From Niastella populi (lineage in GTDB: Bacteria; Bacteroidota; Bacteroidia; Chitinophagales; Chitinophagaceae), in contig NZ_LWBP01000243.1 in the NCBI RefSeq assembly GCF_002078015.1, positions 1 to 64,000 of the forward strand: a DNA stretch of 64,000 nucleotides, written 5' to 3'. A model generated the notes under the pieces. The model did no database searches and was not told the origin of the DNA. It was given only the letters and a program-made list of their open reading frames with translations. Positions 7,124 through 15,027 of the stretch are shown in pieces. The translations under genes and the position numbers were made by a program. Each line of letters begins with the position of its first letter. Position 1 is the stretch's first letter.

Positions 7124-7915
7124 TTATTTCTCCTGCGGAAGCAGATCGCAAAAATAGAATCCATATTCAGATGGCTGGTTCATTGGGTTACAGGTGTCCT
7201 GCGCCTGTTGCGGCGCCTGGTATGTTCTGTACACGATATCGCCTTTGCTAAATGGCACGGGAAATTTAAAAATGGGACCGTCAAAAACGAAGGAATGGTA
7301 TTCGCCGTTTTCGCCGCATACATCAACATTCTCCGGCAGATCGCGTACAAACGATTCATCGATCAGGCGGCCGCAAAAGCTTTTATCGAGATATTTTGTA
7401 TTTACACAAACAATGATGGCTTTAAAACCCAGTTGTAAAAACTCCTGCATAAGCTGTTTGGTAGACATTTTCCATAGCGGAAATACGCATTGGATGTCAA
7501 CCGTTGCCAGTTTTTCTTCGCGGTAACGTTTCAGGTCTTCCAAAAAAATATCGCCGAATACGGCATTGGTGTAACCGTCGTTTTTTAGTGCCGTCACTTT
7601 GCTCATCATAGCCTGTTCATATTCCTGCATCCCCGGCTGTTCGGGCAGTTCAATGGTTTGCAATGGCAAACCGATCGACATAGCCTGGTGCTCGAGCAGT
7701 CTGCGCCGCACGCCATGCATCGAGATGCGGTCATGAGCGGCATTTACACTGGTAAGCAAACAATCGACATGATATCGTTTATCCTGTTGTATGTAATGCA
7801 AACAAAGCGATGAATCCTTTCCGCCGCTCCAGTTCATATAGGACCTTAACCCTGGCCCTTTCAAAGGGGCGGATGATGATTGTTCTATTGAGATGGGTTG
7901 AATATTATTGTTCAT
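7124..7915 (-). CDS. Dph6-like ATP pyrophosphatase (adenine nucleotide alpha hydrolase fold)
   Basis: A 263-residue protein of the diphthine-ammonia ligase (Dph6/COG2102-like) superfamily. The PP-loop motif SGGKDSS lies near residue 30, followed by MHGVRRRLLEHQA, the conserved AVFGDIFLEDLKRYRE, the central FPLWKMSTKQL and CGENGEYHSFVFDGP. The superfamily binds ATP and forms an adenylated intermediate that is attacked by ammonia or another amine. Bacteria do not make diphthamide, so the eukaryotic reaction cannot be its job. Its place inside the riboswitch-led B12 operon, between cobU and cobT, suggests a corrinoid- or lower-ligand-related amidation or adenylation, but this is inference only. 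Confidence 0.85.
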   Translation of the reverse strand: MNNNIQPISIEQSSSAPLKGPGLRSYMNWSGGKDSSLCLHYIQQDKRYHVDCLLTSVNAAHDRISMHGVRRRLLEHQAMSIGLPLQTIELPEQPGMQEYEQAMMSKVTALKNDGYTNAVFGDIFLEDLKRYREEKLATVDIQCVFPLWKMSTKQLMQEFLQLGFKAIIVCVNTKYLDKSFCGRLIDESFVRDLPENVDVCGENGEYHSFVFDGPIFKFPVPFSKGDIVYRTYQAPQQAQDTCNPMNQPSEYGFYFCDLLPQEK

Positions 7916-8008
7916 TTTGTATTAAGCATTTGTGCGCAAAGGAAAGCTGTCGTTGGTAATGTGTTCGAACTTTGAGCCATTGACCATTCACCATTGACCA
8001 TCCACTAT

Positions 8009-8575
8009 TCACCCCTTTATTGCCACCGGTATCCCGCTCACCATAAACACCACTTTATCTGCCTGCTTAGCAATGTACTGGTTCATCCAGCCCTGCAGAT
8101 CGGTAAACTTTCTGCCGATTTCGGTTTCGGCATGCATGCCCATGCCCAGTTCATTGCTGATTATAATAAATGTATTTTCAGCCCTGTTCAGTTTATCTAT
8201 TTCCTGTTTGCATTGCTGCAGGCAGGCGTCAATATCGTATTTGTTATCAGTAAAAAAATTGGTAAGCCATAAGGTTACACAATCCACAACCACCACGTTG
8301 TTTAAAAAAGAAAGGCCGCTGATATTTTTTTCCTCTTCAATGCTCGTCCAGCGTTCATCGCGTTCTGCCTGGTGGCGTTGAATACGTTTTTCAAAATCAT
8401 CGTCCCAATGACGGGCGGTTGCCAGGTAAACCGGGGTGTTGCTCAATTGCAGCGCCAGTTCCTGTGCATACCGGCTTTTGCCGCTTCGCGCGCCGCCGGT
8501 GATAAAAACAAGTCCAGGCCTCCCTCTTACTCCTTCCGGTGTAGGGGAATTGTTGGCCTTTTCATCTGGTACCAT
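8009..8575 (-). CDS. cobU: Adenosylcobinamide kinase / adenosylcobinamide-phosphate guanylyltransferase
   Basis: A 188-residue bifunctional enzyme that phosphorylates adenosylcobinamide and then attaches GMP to give adenosylcobinamide-GDP, the substrate of CobS. The P-loop GGARSGKS is at residues 27-34; VYLATARHWDDDF contains the His that carries the guanylyl group in the family. RHQAERDERWTSIEE, VVDCVTLWLTNF and SNELGMGMHAE also match well. About 20 extra residues precede the P-loop strand, so the true start may be slightly further in; no better ATG is visible. Its first codons overlap the end of the CWC-protein gene by 14 bp, indicating translational coupling. Confidence 0.93.
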   Translation of the reverse strand: MVPDEKANNSPTPEGVRGRPGLVFITGGARSGKSRYAQELALQLSNTPVYLATARHWDDDFEKRIQRHQAERDERWTSIEEEKNISGLSFLNNVVVVDCVTLWLTNFFTDNKYDIDACLQQCKQEIDKLNRAENTFIIISNELGMGMHAETEIGRKFTDLQGWMNQYIAKQADKVVFMVSGIPVAIKG

Positions 8576-8786
8576 TGTTGAAATATTTTTCCTTGAATAA
8601 AGTATACCGTTGTTTTAGTTCGAGCAGGCAGTTACGGCAAAGGCAATCGGTATAACGTTCTTCTATAAATGATCTTTCTTCGACAGTGAACGTGAGCCCA
8701 TAACATTGGCAATGCATTACATCGCCCACTTTGCATTCAAAAGGGGCCTGGCAGCGCGGACAGGTTTTTTGCTCATGTTTACACAT
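8562..8786 (-). CDS. Small cysteine-rich CWC-family protein
   Basis: A 74-residue protein starting MCKHEQKTCPRCQAPFEC. Cysteines are arranged as CPRC, FEC, HCQCYG and DCLCRNC, suggesting a small zinc- or metal-binding fold of the CWC type. The ATG at 8786 is preferred over a further-upstream frame start at 8882, because it restores the family N-terminus and gives only an 8-bp overlap with the preceding BtuF-like gene; it also overlaps cobU by 14 bp. The tight packing shows it is a true operon member. The function is unknown; handling of metal or of a cofactor in B12 metabolism is a guess. Confidence 0.78.
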   Translation of the reverse strand: MCKHEQKTCPRCQAPFECKVGDVMHCQCYGLTFTVEERSFIEERYTDCLCRNCLLELKQRYTLFKEKYFNNGTR

Positions 8787-9717
8787 AGGCAGGTGATGAT
8801 TGAAGAAGCGGTTCGTATTTATGTTGCAAATGCGCAGGCACGGTGAACAGGGTAGGGTGAAATAAAGCGGATAATAATTCAATACCGTCTGTTAGCGTAC
8901 TGGCGCTGGGTTGCGTGAAAAGATCGTAATCGGCCATAAACACCGCGTTGTTGCGCACCGCCGTCAACTGCGCCCATTCTTTTTTCTCAGTTAGTAAATG
9001 AATTTCTTCAGCAGTTCTGGAAATGGTAAAACCACAGGGCGCTATCACCAGTACTTCCGGGTCATATTTCACGATCTTTTCCCAAGGGGTAACAATACTG
9101 TCGCCGCCGGGATTCGATAACATATCGATACCGCCGGCATAAGCAACCTGGTAGGGGATCCAGTGGCCGCAATTGTAAACCGGCGCCAGCCATTCCATGA
9201 TCATCACCCGTTTGGGCGGCGCTTTGTGTTTGCGCAGATCATCGGTGATGGCATCGATCCTTTTTTGTAAACCGGCCAGGTAAGTATAAGCCGCTTCTTC
9301 ATTGCCCATGGCCGACGCAATGGTGATGGCCGTATTGAAAACATCGTGCAGGGTGTTTGGTGTAAGCGCAATAAGTTTAGGTTGTTTTTCGAGTTTGGCT
9401 ACCGCCGCAGCTGTGCAGGCCGTATCTATCTGGCATACCTCGCAAACATCCTGGGTGAAAATAATACCGGGTGAAATGGCTTGCAGCAGGGGCTCATCTA
9501 CATAGTACAAACTTTTGCCCTGCGCTTTGGAGGCCGAAAATATTTTATCTATTTCCATGCTGCTGTAGGAATGTCCTTCCAGCACACAGCGAACTACTTT
9601 TTGTTTTTCTGCCAGCGCCTGCGGCGGGCACTCGAAGGTAATGCCCTGCAACAGGTGCTGCAGGTTCATATCATAGATCATTTGTGTGGCGGCGGGAAGG
9701 AAGGAACTGGTGATCAT
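8779..9717 (-). CDS. BtuF-like cobalamin-binding protein without signal peptide
   Basis: A 312-residue periplasmic-binding-protein-fold protein (COG0614-like). It opens ITSSFLPAATQMIYDM, continues GITFECPP and VDEPLLQAISPGIIFTQDVCEVC, and has the two-lobe pattern ending with LVIAPCGF and ADYDLFTQPS, matching the cobalamin-binding subfamily. There is no signal peptide or lipobox, unlike E. coli BtuF. Either it works in the cytoplasm as a corrinoid binder or the export signal is unusual. No BtuC or BtuD gene lies nearby. Its context, downstream of a B12-regulated receptor and membrane protein and overlapping the CWC gene, supports a role in handling corrinoids. Confidence 0.83.
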   Translation of the reverse strand: MITSSFLPAATQMIYDMNLQHLLQGITFECPPQALAEKQKVVRCVLEGHSYSSMEIDKIFSASKAQGKSLYYVDEPLLQAISPGIIFTQDVCEVCQIDTACTAAAVAKLEKQPKLIALTPNTLHDVFNTAITIASAMGNEEAAYTYLAGLQKRIDAITDDLRKHKAPPKRVMIMEWLAPVYNCGHWIPYQVAYAGGIDMLSNPGGDSIVTPWEKIVKYDPEVLVIAPCGFTISRTAEEIHLLTEKKEWAQLTAVRNNAVFMADYDLFTQPSASTLTDGIELLSALFHPTLFTVPAHLQHKYEPLLQSSPAYV

Positions 9718-9942
9718 GGAAATGAGAAATTAGAAATGAATGAAAAATGAGAAAGTAAAGAAGGATTACAGGTTACGGGGTAGCTATTTATTGAACAAAC
9801 CCTGTAACCTGCAACCGGAACCCGGTAACCAGTAACTAACAGGCTTGAGCTTCAACTTGCGGAAACCCACCTGCAACTTGGAATCTGTAACCTGCAACAG
9901 CTTATTTAAAATCGGGAGATTATTGTTTTACAACATTCAATC
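9718..9942. repeat. Intergenic tract of re-used words
   Basis: Between the BtuF-like gene and the DUF6580 gene the sequence repeats variants of GTAACCTGCAAC: CCTGTAACCTGCAACC, CCCGGTAACCAGTAAC, CACCTGCAACTTGG and TCTGTAACCTGCAACAG (about 9799-9900). Beside them is AATGAGAAATTAGAAATGAATGAAAAATGAG (two fragments joined at 9719-9750). No gene is apparent. Similar word tracts occur elsewhere in this window. Confidence 0.6.
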
Positions 9943-10518
9943 TTAATAAACCGGCTTCAATGCAGTATACTTCGTTTGCAACCATTCGAACAAACCAAAC
10001 AGTAAAGCGCTGTAGAAGGCAGTTCCACCGAGGAAACGCAACTCGTACGGAATGGCGGTGATCAAACGTTGTATGTATACTGAGAGGGTTAATTTATTTT
10101 CGGCCAGGCAGCCGCCGATATCGCTTACCAGCCAGTGGATCAGTGTTGATACCACCACCGCGATCGCAATATTCTTAACGTTGATATCGCGAATGATGAG
10201 TTTACCGGCAATGGCCATCAGGGCAAAGGCGCCGTAGGTCCATACCCAGCCACTGTATAAGATACCGGTACGGTATTCAGAATCGGTAAAAAAAGTGAGC
10301 ATAACTATTACGTCACTGATGAACAACGTTAGTAAGGGAAATGCAAATGGTTTTACATTGCCATTGAAATATGCGCCGCCAAACAAAGCCATAGCGCCAA
10401 TGGGAGTAAATACGGTAAGAGGGCCCCAGCCGCTGAACGAGGCTATACGCAGGATCGCCATCGCCACAATGATTAACAGTAACACCGCGTTGCGTGGATT
10501 GATCTTCAGAACTGACAT
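9943..10518 (-). CDS. DUF6580-family integral membrane protein, possible corrinoid transporter
   Basis: A 191-residue protein with about six hydrophobic helices and no cleavable signal. It has the pattern of the DUF6580 putative transport family, including FTPIGAMALFGGAYF near residue 40, a segment ISDVIVMLTFF, SGWVWTYGAFALMA, and a helix ending HWLVSDIGGCLA. The overall shape resembles substrate-binding S components of ECF transporters (inference). It lies 26 bp downstream of the btuB-like receptor and inside the riboswitch operon, which has no BtuCD permease or ATPase. It is therefore a candidate for the inner-membrane step of corrinoid uptake; direct evidence is lacking. Confidence 0.78.
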   Translation of the reverse strand: MSVLKINPRNAVLLLIIVAMAILRIASFSGWGPLTVFTPIGAMALFGGAYFNGNVKPFAFPLLTLFISDVIVMLTFFTDSEYRTGILYSGWVWTYGAFALMAIAGKLIIRDINVKNIAIAVVVSTLIHWLVSDIGGCLAENKLTLSVYIQRLITAIPYELRFLGGTAFYSALLFGLFEWLQTKYTALKPVY

Positions 10519-10544
10519 AGTGTGTTTTTTTTGTATGAATAAAT

Positions 10545-12434
10545 TTACATGTTTATACGGAAGCCGCCATTGATTGTGAAACCCGGCGTATTATATCCGT
10601 ATACCTCTGTATATTTTGTATCGGTAATGTTTTTTGCATCGGCAAATAGCCGCAGTTTGCCATCCAGAAGTTTATACTCGGCATAAGCATTCAGCAATGT
10701 ATAAGCTTTTAGGTCAACGGTACTGCTGGCAAAAGTATTGGGGTCAAAGAAAATGTCATTTCTTCTACCCAGGCTTTGGGCTGTTAACGCAAGATACAGT
10801 TGTTTGGTTGCCTGGTAACCCACAGTGCCGGTGATGGTATGTTTGGGCCTGCGCAACAGGTTATAATAGCTGGTATCTTTTCCATTGCGCGTTTGATGAA
10901 TGTCGCCCGTTACATACATGTACGATGCTTTCACCGTCCATTTATCAGTGGGGGTAAAACCAGCCTCTAGTTCAAAACCTTTGTCTTTTTGTTTGTCTAC
11001 ATTGATGAGGCGGTTGCCTACATAGGCAATCAGGTTTTTGATATCGCGGTAAAAACCGGTAGCTGTTACCTGCAGTTTTTTATCGATGGCTGCAAATTGC
11101 ACTCCGGCCTCTAGGTTGTTCGATTCTTCGGGTTTCAGCTCAGGATTGCTGCCATAGAACGTAGGGCCGAACAGATCGGTTACGGTAGGCGCCTTGAATC
11201 CGCTCGATACATTGGCGAAGAACTTATAGTTGTTGGCTACCAGGTAAGATAAACTCACGTTATAGGTAAAACGGTCGCCGAATTCGGAGTGATGGTTGTA
11301 ACGGCCACCCAGCTCGAGGCTAAGGCCATCCAGGTCGAGCACACTCATCGACAGGTATGGACTAACAATATTTACCTGCGGGTTCTTCTTTGCAAGCGTG
11401 GTATCGAGCAGGCGATAGGTTTGGTAGTTGGCGCCTGCCATTAATTTTACTTTTTCAATGAGGTCGTGCACGAGATATATTTCACCGCTGTTGAATTGTC
11501 CCCTGAAGAAAGAAGTGCCCCAGTCGGTTACATACTTTCTTTTGCTGTACGTATAACCATAGTTGGCGGTAATGGTACCGTGGGGAAGCGTATAGGTGGC
11601 AATGGCGCCGGTATTGTTCAGCATGGAATTGAATATACTTCCACCATCGGTAAAAGCATCGGCATCGAAATTGCCATCAAAAAAGCTATACCGGTAATAG
11701 GGCGAAATTTTCAGGTGTTTGCCTGCCCTTACGGTAAGGTTGCCCTGAATGCTATGCCGGGTAAAACCATCTTTGTCGAAATTCGCCCTGTGCGTAGTGT
11801 CAAGCGCTTCCGAAATACCATCTGTATGTTCGTAATTATAATTTATATTATAATCTACAATGTTTGTATGGCCGTTAACGCCCGCACTTCCGTTAAATGA
11901 GTTGAAGGAGCCATAAGTGGCGCCGCCGTTGAAGCCGAAAGGCTTTTTGCCCGCTTTACGGCTGATGATATTGATAACACCGGCAATTGCGTCAGAACCG
12001 TATAAAGTGCTTTGGCTGCCTTTCAGTATTTCAATATGATCGATCTGGTCAACCGGGAATGACCGCAGGTCAAATGCGCCGCCCGAACCTGATGGGTCGT
12101 TCACCGGAATGCCGTCGAGCAGAATGAGCGTATAGTCATTCGATGCGCCGCGCAGATACAGTGATTTGTCTTTGCCGGGGTTGCTGTTGGCGCCGTTAAC
12201 AAGAATGCCTGTTTGTTCGGTCAGGATCTGCGATAAACTTTTGCCGTGGCTTTTTTCAATTTGTTCATGCGTTACCACGGTAACTACTTTACCTGTCTGG
12301 CTTAATTTAACCGGGTACTTGGTAGCAGTGATAACAACTTCATCGAGTTGTTTTGTTTTGGTAGAATCCTGCGCCTGGCTTTGCATGGCGGCGAATAATA
12401 CCGGGAAGGGGAGTAACTTTTTGATCATGCTCAT
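10545..12434 (-). CDS. btuB: TonB-dependent cobalamin receptor, BtuB-like
   Basis: An outer-membrane receptor of about 629 residues. It starts MSMIKKLLPFPVLFAAMQSQAQ, a signal peptide, followed by the TonB box-like LDEVVITATK, a plug domain (LSQILTEQTGI, YLRGASNDYTLILLDGIPVND, GSQSTLYGSDAIAGVINI) and a 22-strand barrel ending GFTINGGFRINM with the terminal aromatic/Met signature. I chose the ATG at 12434 because it begins the signal peptide; the frame stays open to 12641 but that extension runs into the riboswitch. It is the first gene of the cobalamin operon, so vitamin B12 or another corrinoid is its probable substrate, imported with energy from TonB-ExbBD. Confidence 0.93.
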   Translation of the reverse strand: MSMIKKLLPFPVLFAAMQSQAQDSTKTKQLDEVVITATKYPVKLSQTGKVVTVVTHEQIEKSHGKSLSQILTEQTGILVNGANSNPGKDKSLYLRGASNDYTLILLDGIPVNDPSGSGGAFDLRSFPVDQIDHIEILKGSQSTLYGSDAIAGVINIISRKAGKKPFGFNGGATYGSFNSFNGSAGVNGHTNIVDYNINYNYEHTDGISEALDTTHRANFDKDGFTRHSIQGNLTVRAGKHLKISPYYRYSFFDGNFDADAFTDGGSIFNSMLNNTGAIATYTLPHGTITANYGYTYSKRKYVTDWGTSFFRGQFNSGEIYLVHDLIEKVKLMAGANYQTYRLLDTTLAKKNPQVNIVSPYLSMSVLDLDGLSLELGGRYNHHSEFGDRFTYNVSLSYLVANNYKFFANVSSGFKAPTVTDLFGPTFYGSNPELKPEESNNLEAGVQFAAIDKKLQVTATGFYRDIKNLIAYVGNRLINVDKQKDKGFELEAGFTPTDKWTVKASYMYVTGDIHQTRNGKDTSYYNLLRRPKHTITGTVGYQATKQLYLALTAQSLGRRNDIFFDPNTFASSTVDLKAYTLLNAYAEYKLLDGKLRLFADAKNITDTKYTEVYGYNTPGFTINGGFRINM

Positions 12435-12560
12435 AGTTGCGTTTTGATTAACTATGAACCTTCGGAATAATGAAATACTAACTGAAATGAAATAATCTTG
12501 TAAGGAAAGACTGATTTCATCCCGGCTTTTCACCCGAAAGCTCGTTGATGTAAAAACTGC

Positions 12561-12826
12561 AACTGGCAGGTCTTCTGGCTCGTTCTCTGTTGTCAGACCT
12601 TCCCATTCCGGTATTGGCGGAACAGTGGTGTGGAGTAACAACAGTCGTGAAGTTTGCCTTTTGTCAGGCTGATGAAATGGCGGGTACGTATTTCACGTTT
12701 GCCGTTTCATGGCTTGTCCCGACTTTAGTCGGGATTTCACGATAATGAACTTACAGCTACGGGGATAGCACCGGATTTTCACCGGTTTCCCTTTTAACCC
12801 CCGACGGTACCGTCGGGAGACCAATT
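12561..12826 (-). promoter_or_regulatory. Cobalamin (B12) riboswitch
   Basis: On the minus strand the leader contains the conserved core TTAAAAGGGAAACCGGTGAA followed by AATCCGGTGCTATCCCCGTAGCTGTAAG, and at the 3' side GAGCCAGAAGACCTGCCAGT, the known B12-box signatures. It sits about 125 nt upstream of the btuB start. Peripheral stems are strong: a perfect 18-bp palindrome CCCGACGGTACCGTCGGG at 12800-12817 and TCCCGACT-TT-AGTCGGGA at 12717-12734. Adenosylcobalamin binding would repress the downstream nine-gene operon, probably by hiding the start region, since no clear terminator is seen before the ATG. Confidence 0.95.
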
Positions 12827-12832
12827 ACGGCG

Positions 12833-12840
12833 CAAAAATA
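12833..12840 (-). promoter_or_regulatory. Putative -7 promoter element of the B12 operon
   Basis: The minus strand reads TATTTTTG, an exact match to the Bacteroidetes -7 consensus TAnnTTTG. A start point about 7 nt downstream would begin the transcript right at the first stem of the riboswitch. No clean TTG -33 box is seen. Confidence 0.6.
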
Positions 12841-12891
12841 GGGGGAGCGGGTGGGAAAGAAAAATATGTAATTATTTGATTGTAAATCAAT

Positions 12892-14973
12892 TTATTGCTT
12901 CTGTGTGAACCGGTACCGGAACGATACCCCGCCAAAATAGTTAACACCGGGAGCCGTATTATAATACCGGCCGCCGGCAGCATTGATATCATTGCCGAGG
13001 CTATAGCTAACATCGAACAAATTGTCAACGCCGGCAAACAGGTCCATCATAATAGATTTGCTTAACGGCGTGCGCCAGCCGGTTCTTCCCCCCACCAGGT
13101 TATAGGACGCGGCCATTTCGGTATTGGCATCGTTCAATGCGGTAGGGTCGCTGTAAAACCACGTAAGGTTCATATACAGGCCGGGGCGTGTAGTTATGTC
13201 GAGGCCGGCGGTTAGTATATGTTCAGCAATGCCGGGCAGGTGCTTCCCCGAAAAATCGGTAGCGATCACTTTAAAGTTTTGGTAACGGAATTTATTCCAG
13301 GTATGACTTGCCCACAGGCGTACATTGCTCATAAAGCGATTGCTATTGGGCAGCAATTGGTAGCTGGCCTGCGATTCAATGCCCTGTTGGCGGGTGCTGC
13401 CTGCATTTTCAAAATAATCGGCCCCGCTGGCATCGCGCCGCTGTACAATGGCGTTCTTCAACTGGTAATGAAATGCGTTCACTTCAACATACAAACGTTG
13501 TTGCAACCAGCTGCTTTTAAAACCGGCTTCATAGTTTACACCATGTTCGGCCTGTAAACTGGTATTGATGATACTGGTAGAAGGTAATATTTCACCGGTA
13601 CCGGGGGGCGAAAAACCTAACGACACGCTGGCGTACACCAACACCCCGGGCATTAAACTTTTTGAAATGGCCAGCCGCGGCGCCCATTCGCTGTTGAAGT
13701 TAGCGGTCAATTTCCCGGTTTGCGCACCGGTGAGCCGGGTAATAGTTACAGATGATTTATTAATGCTTACACCGGCGCTTACCGACCAGTTGCCTGGCAG
13801 GTGAATATCGCCCTGTACAAAACCAGAATATATATAGTTATCGATATCGTCATCGGTTTGCACCGTATCGGGGTTGCCGCCTGCATTCGCAAATGTTTTG
13901 GTATTGAAGAACCCGCGTTGCCCTTCCCCACCGAACGAGATCTGTAAACTGCTTTCTTCCCATTGTTTGTCGAACGTGAAAACGGTACGGCCGCCGAAAT
14001 GAGGCTCCGTTCTTCTTTCATAATTACGGAAGGTAGGGTTCTTTATACTGGAGAAAGCGCCATACACTACCGTAGTGTTCTGCAGGTGTTCGGTAAACCG
14101 GTACCGGTGGTTGATGCCAGCCAGGAATGTTTTCTGATAGATGGCTGCCTGCGCGCCATCTGCGCTGGGGAAAGCACCTGCCGCCGGCCTTGCCGAACGG
14201 GGATTGTTTTGAAACTGGGTGGTCGTGAGCCCGCCCGGGGTCTGGTAGTAAAGGTCGCCATACAACACCGAAGCAGAAAGCTGTTGTTTTTCATTTGCGA
14301 TGGCCTGCGTTTCCCAGGTGGCCACATCGCGCCGCATACGGGTATGATCGCGATAGCCATCGCTTGTTTGATGCGTATAGCTGAATGTATTATTATGATC
14401 GGCATCACCCGTGGTCACCTGCGCGTTGATGTTTTGCAAATTAAAACTGCCGGTGCTGTATTGCAGGTTTATGCCGGGTTCCCTTTTGTTGCTTTGGCTG
14501 TTGATAAGCACAGCCCCACCCGTACCGGCGCCGTATAAACTGCTGGCCGGCCCTTTCAGCACTTCAATGTTTCTTACATTGAAATAGCTAAGCTGGTTAA
14601 GATAGGTATTGCCACCGGGGTCGGTGAAGGGGATGCCGTTCCAGTACACTTTTACATTGCGTACACCAAACGGCGAGCGCAGGGTACTGCCGCGTATGTT
14701 TAACCGGTAGCTGCCGGGTGAACGTTCTTCCATATGCACGCCTGGCGTGGCATTCAGCGCAGGCAGTAAACTGGTATTGTTGTACCGCTCCAACTGGGCG
14801 GTGTTTATAACATTTATGGCTGCAGATACTTCCTGTAGCTGCCGGTTTTGCTCATAAGCCTTCACGATCACCGTTTGTAAGGTTGATGCCGAGTCGTGAT
14901 GGGGACTGTTCTGTGCATGAGCAGTTCCGGTTGCTAAAATTGCTAATGAGATAAGGAGCCAGGTTTTCAGCAT
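12892..14973 (-). CDS. TonB-dependent receptor, substrate unknown
   Basis: A 693-residue outer-membrane receptor. It has a signal peptide (MLKTWLLISLAILATGTAHAQ), a TonB-box-like LQTVIVKAYEQ, a plug domain (PALNATPGVHMEERSPGSYRL split here as two adjoining blocks, RGSTLRSPFGVRNVKVYWNG, EVLKGPASSLYGAGTGGAVL) and a barrel ending YFGGVSFRYRFTQKQ. The plug resembles siderophore/FecA-type receptors more than BtuB, but no substrate can be named. It ends about 65 bp upstream of the B12 riboswitch on the same strand, so it is not itself behind that riboswitch. It is divergent from the amino-acid permease, 54 bp away. Confidence 0.9.
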   Translation of the reverse strand: MLKTWLLISLAILATGTAHAQNSPHHDSASTLQTVIVKAYEQNRQLQEVSAAINVINTAQLERYNNTSLLPALNATPGVHMEERSPGSYRLNIRGSTLRSPFGVRNVKVYWNGIPFTDPGGNTYLNQLSYFNVRNIEVLKGPASSLYGAGTGGAVLINSQSNKREPGINLQYSTGSFNLQNINAQVTTGDADHNNTFSYTHQTSDGYRDHTRMRRDVATWETQAIANEKQQLSASVLYGDLYYQTPGGLTTTQFQNNPRSARPAAGAFPSADGAQAAIYQKTFLAGINHRYRFTEHLQNTTVVYGAFSSIKNPTFRNYERRTEPHFGGRTVFTFDKQWEESSLQISFGGEGQRGFFNTKTFANAGGNPDTVQTDDDIDNYIYSGFVQGDIHLPGNWSVSAGVSINKSSVTITRLTGAQTGKLTANFNSEWAPRLAISKSLMPGVLVYASVSLGFSPPGTGEILPSTSIINTSLQAEHGVNYEAGFKSSWLQQRLYVEVNAFHYQLKNAIVQRRDASGADYFENAGSTRQQGIESQASYQLLPNSNRFMSNVRLWASHTWNKFRYQNFKVIATDFSGKHLPGIAEHILTAGLDITTRPGLYMNLTWFYSDPTALNDANTEMAASYNLVGGRTGWRTPLSKSIMMDLFAGVDNLFDVSYSLGNDINAAGGRYYNTAPGVNYFGGVSFRYRFTQKQ

Positions 14974-15027
14974 TGTTCAATGAATTATCCCTAAAGGTAA
15001 ATGCAAATATTATTTTAACTTTCATTA

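Noticed and set aside
12435-12641. Longer N-terminus of the btuB-like gene
   Set aside because: The extra codons lie in the leader and the 3' end of the riboswitch, and the signal peptide begins at 12434.
13963-14538. 191-codon plus-strand frame
   Set aside because: It is antisense to the TonB-dependent receptor, which has clear plug and barrel motifs; no domain is visible in the antisense frame.
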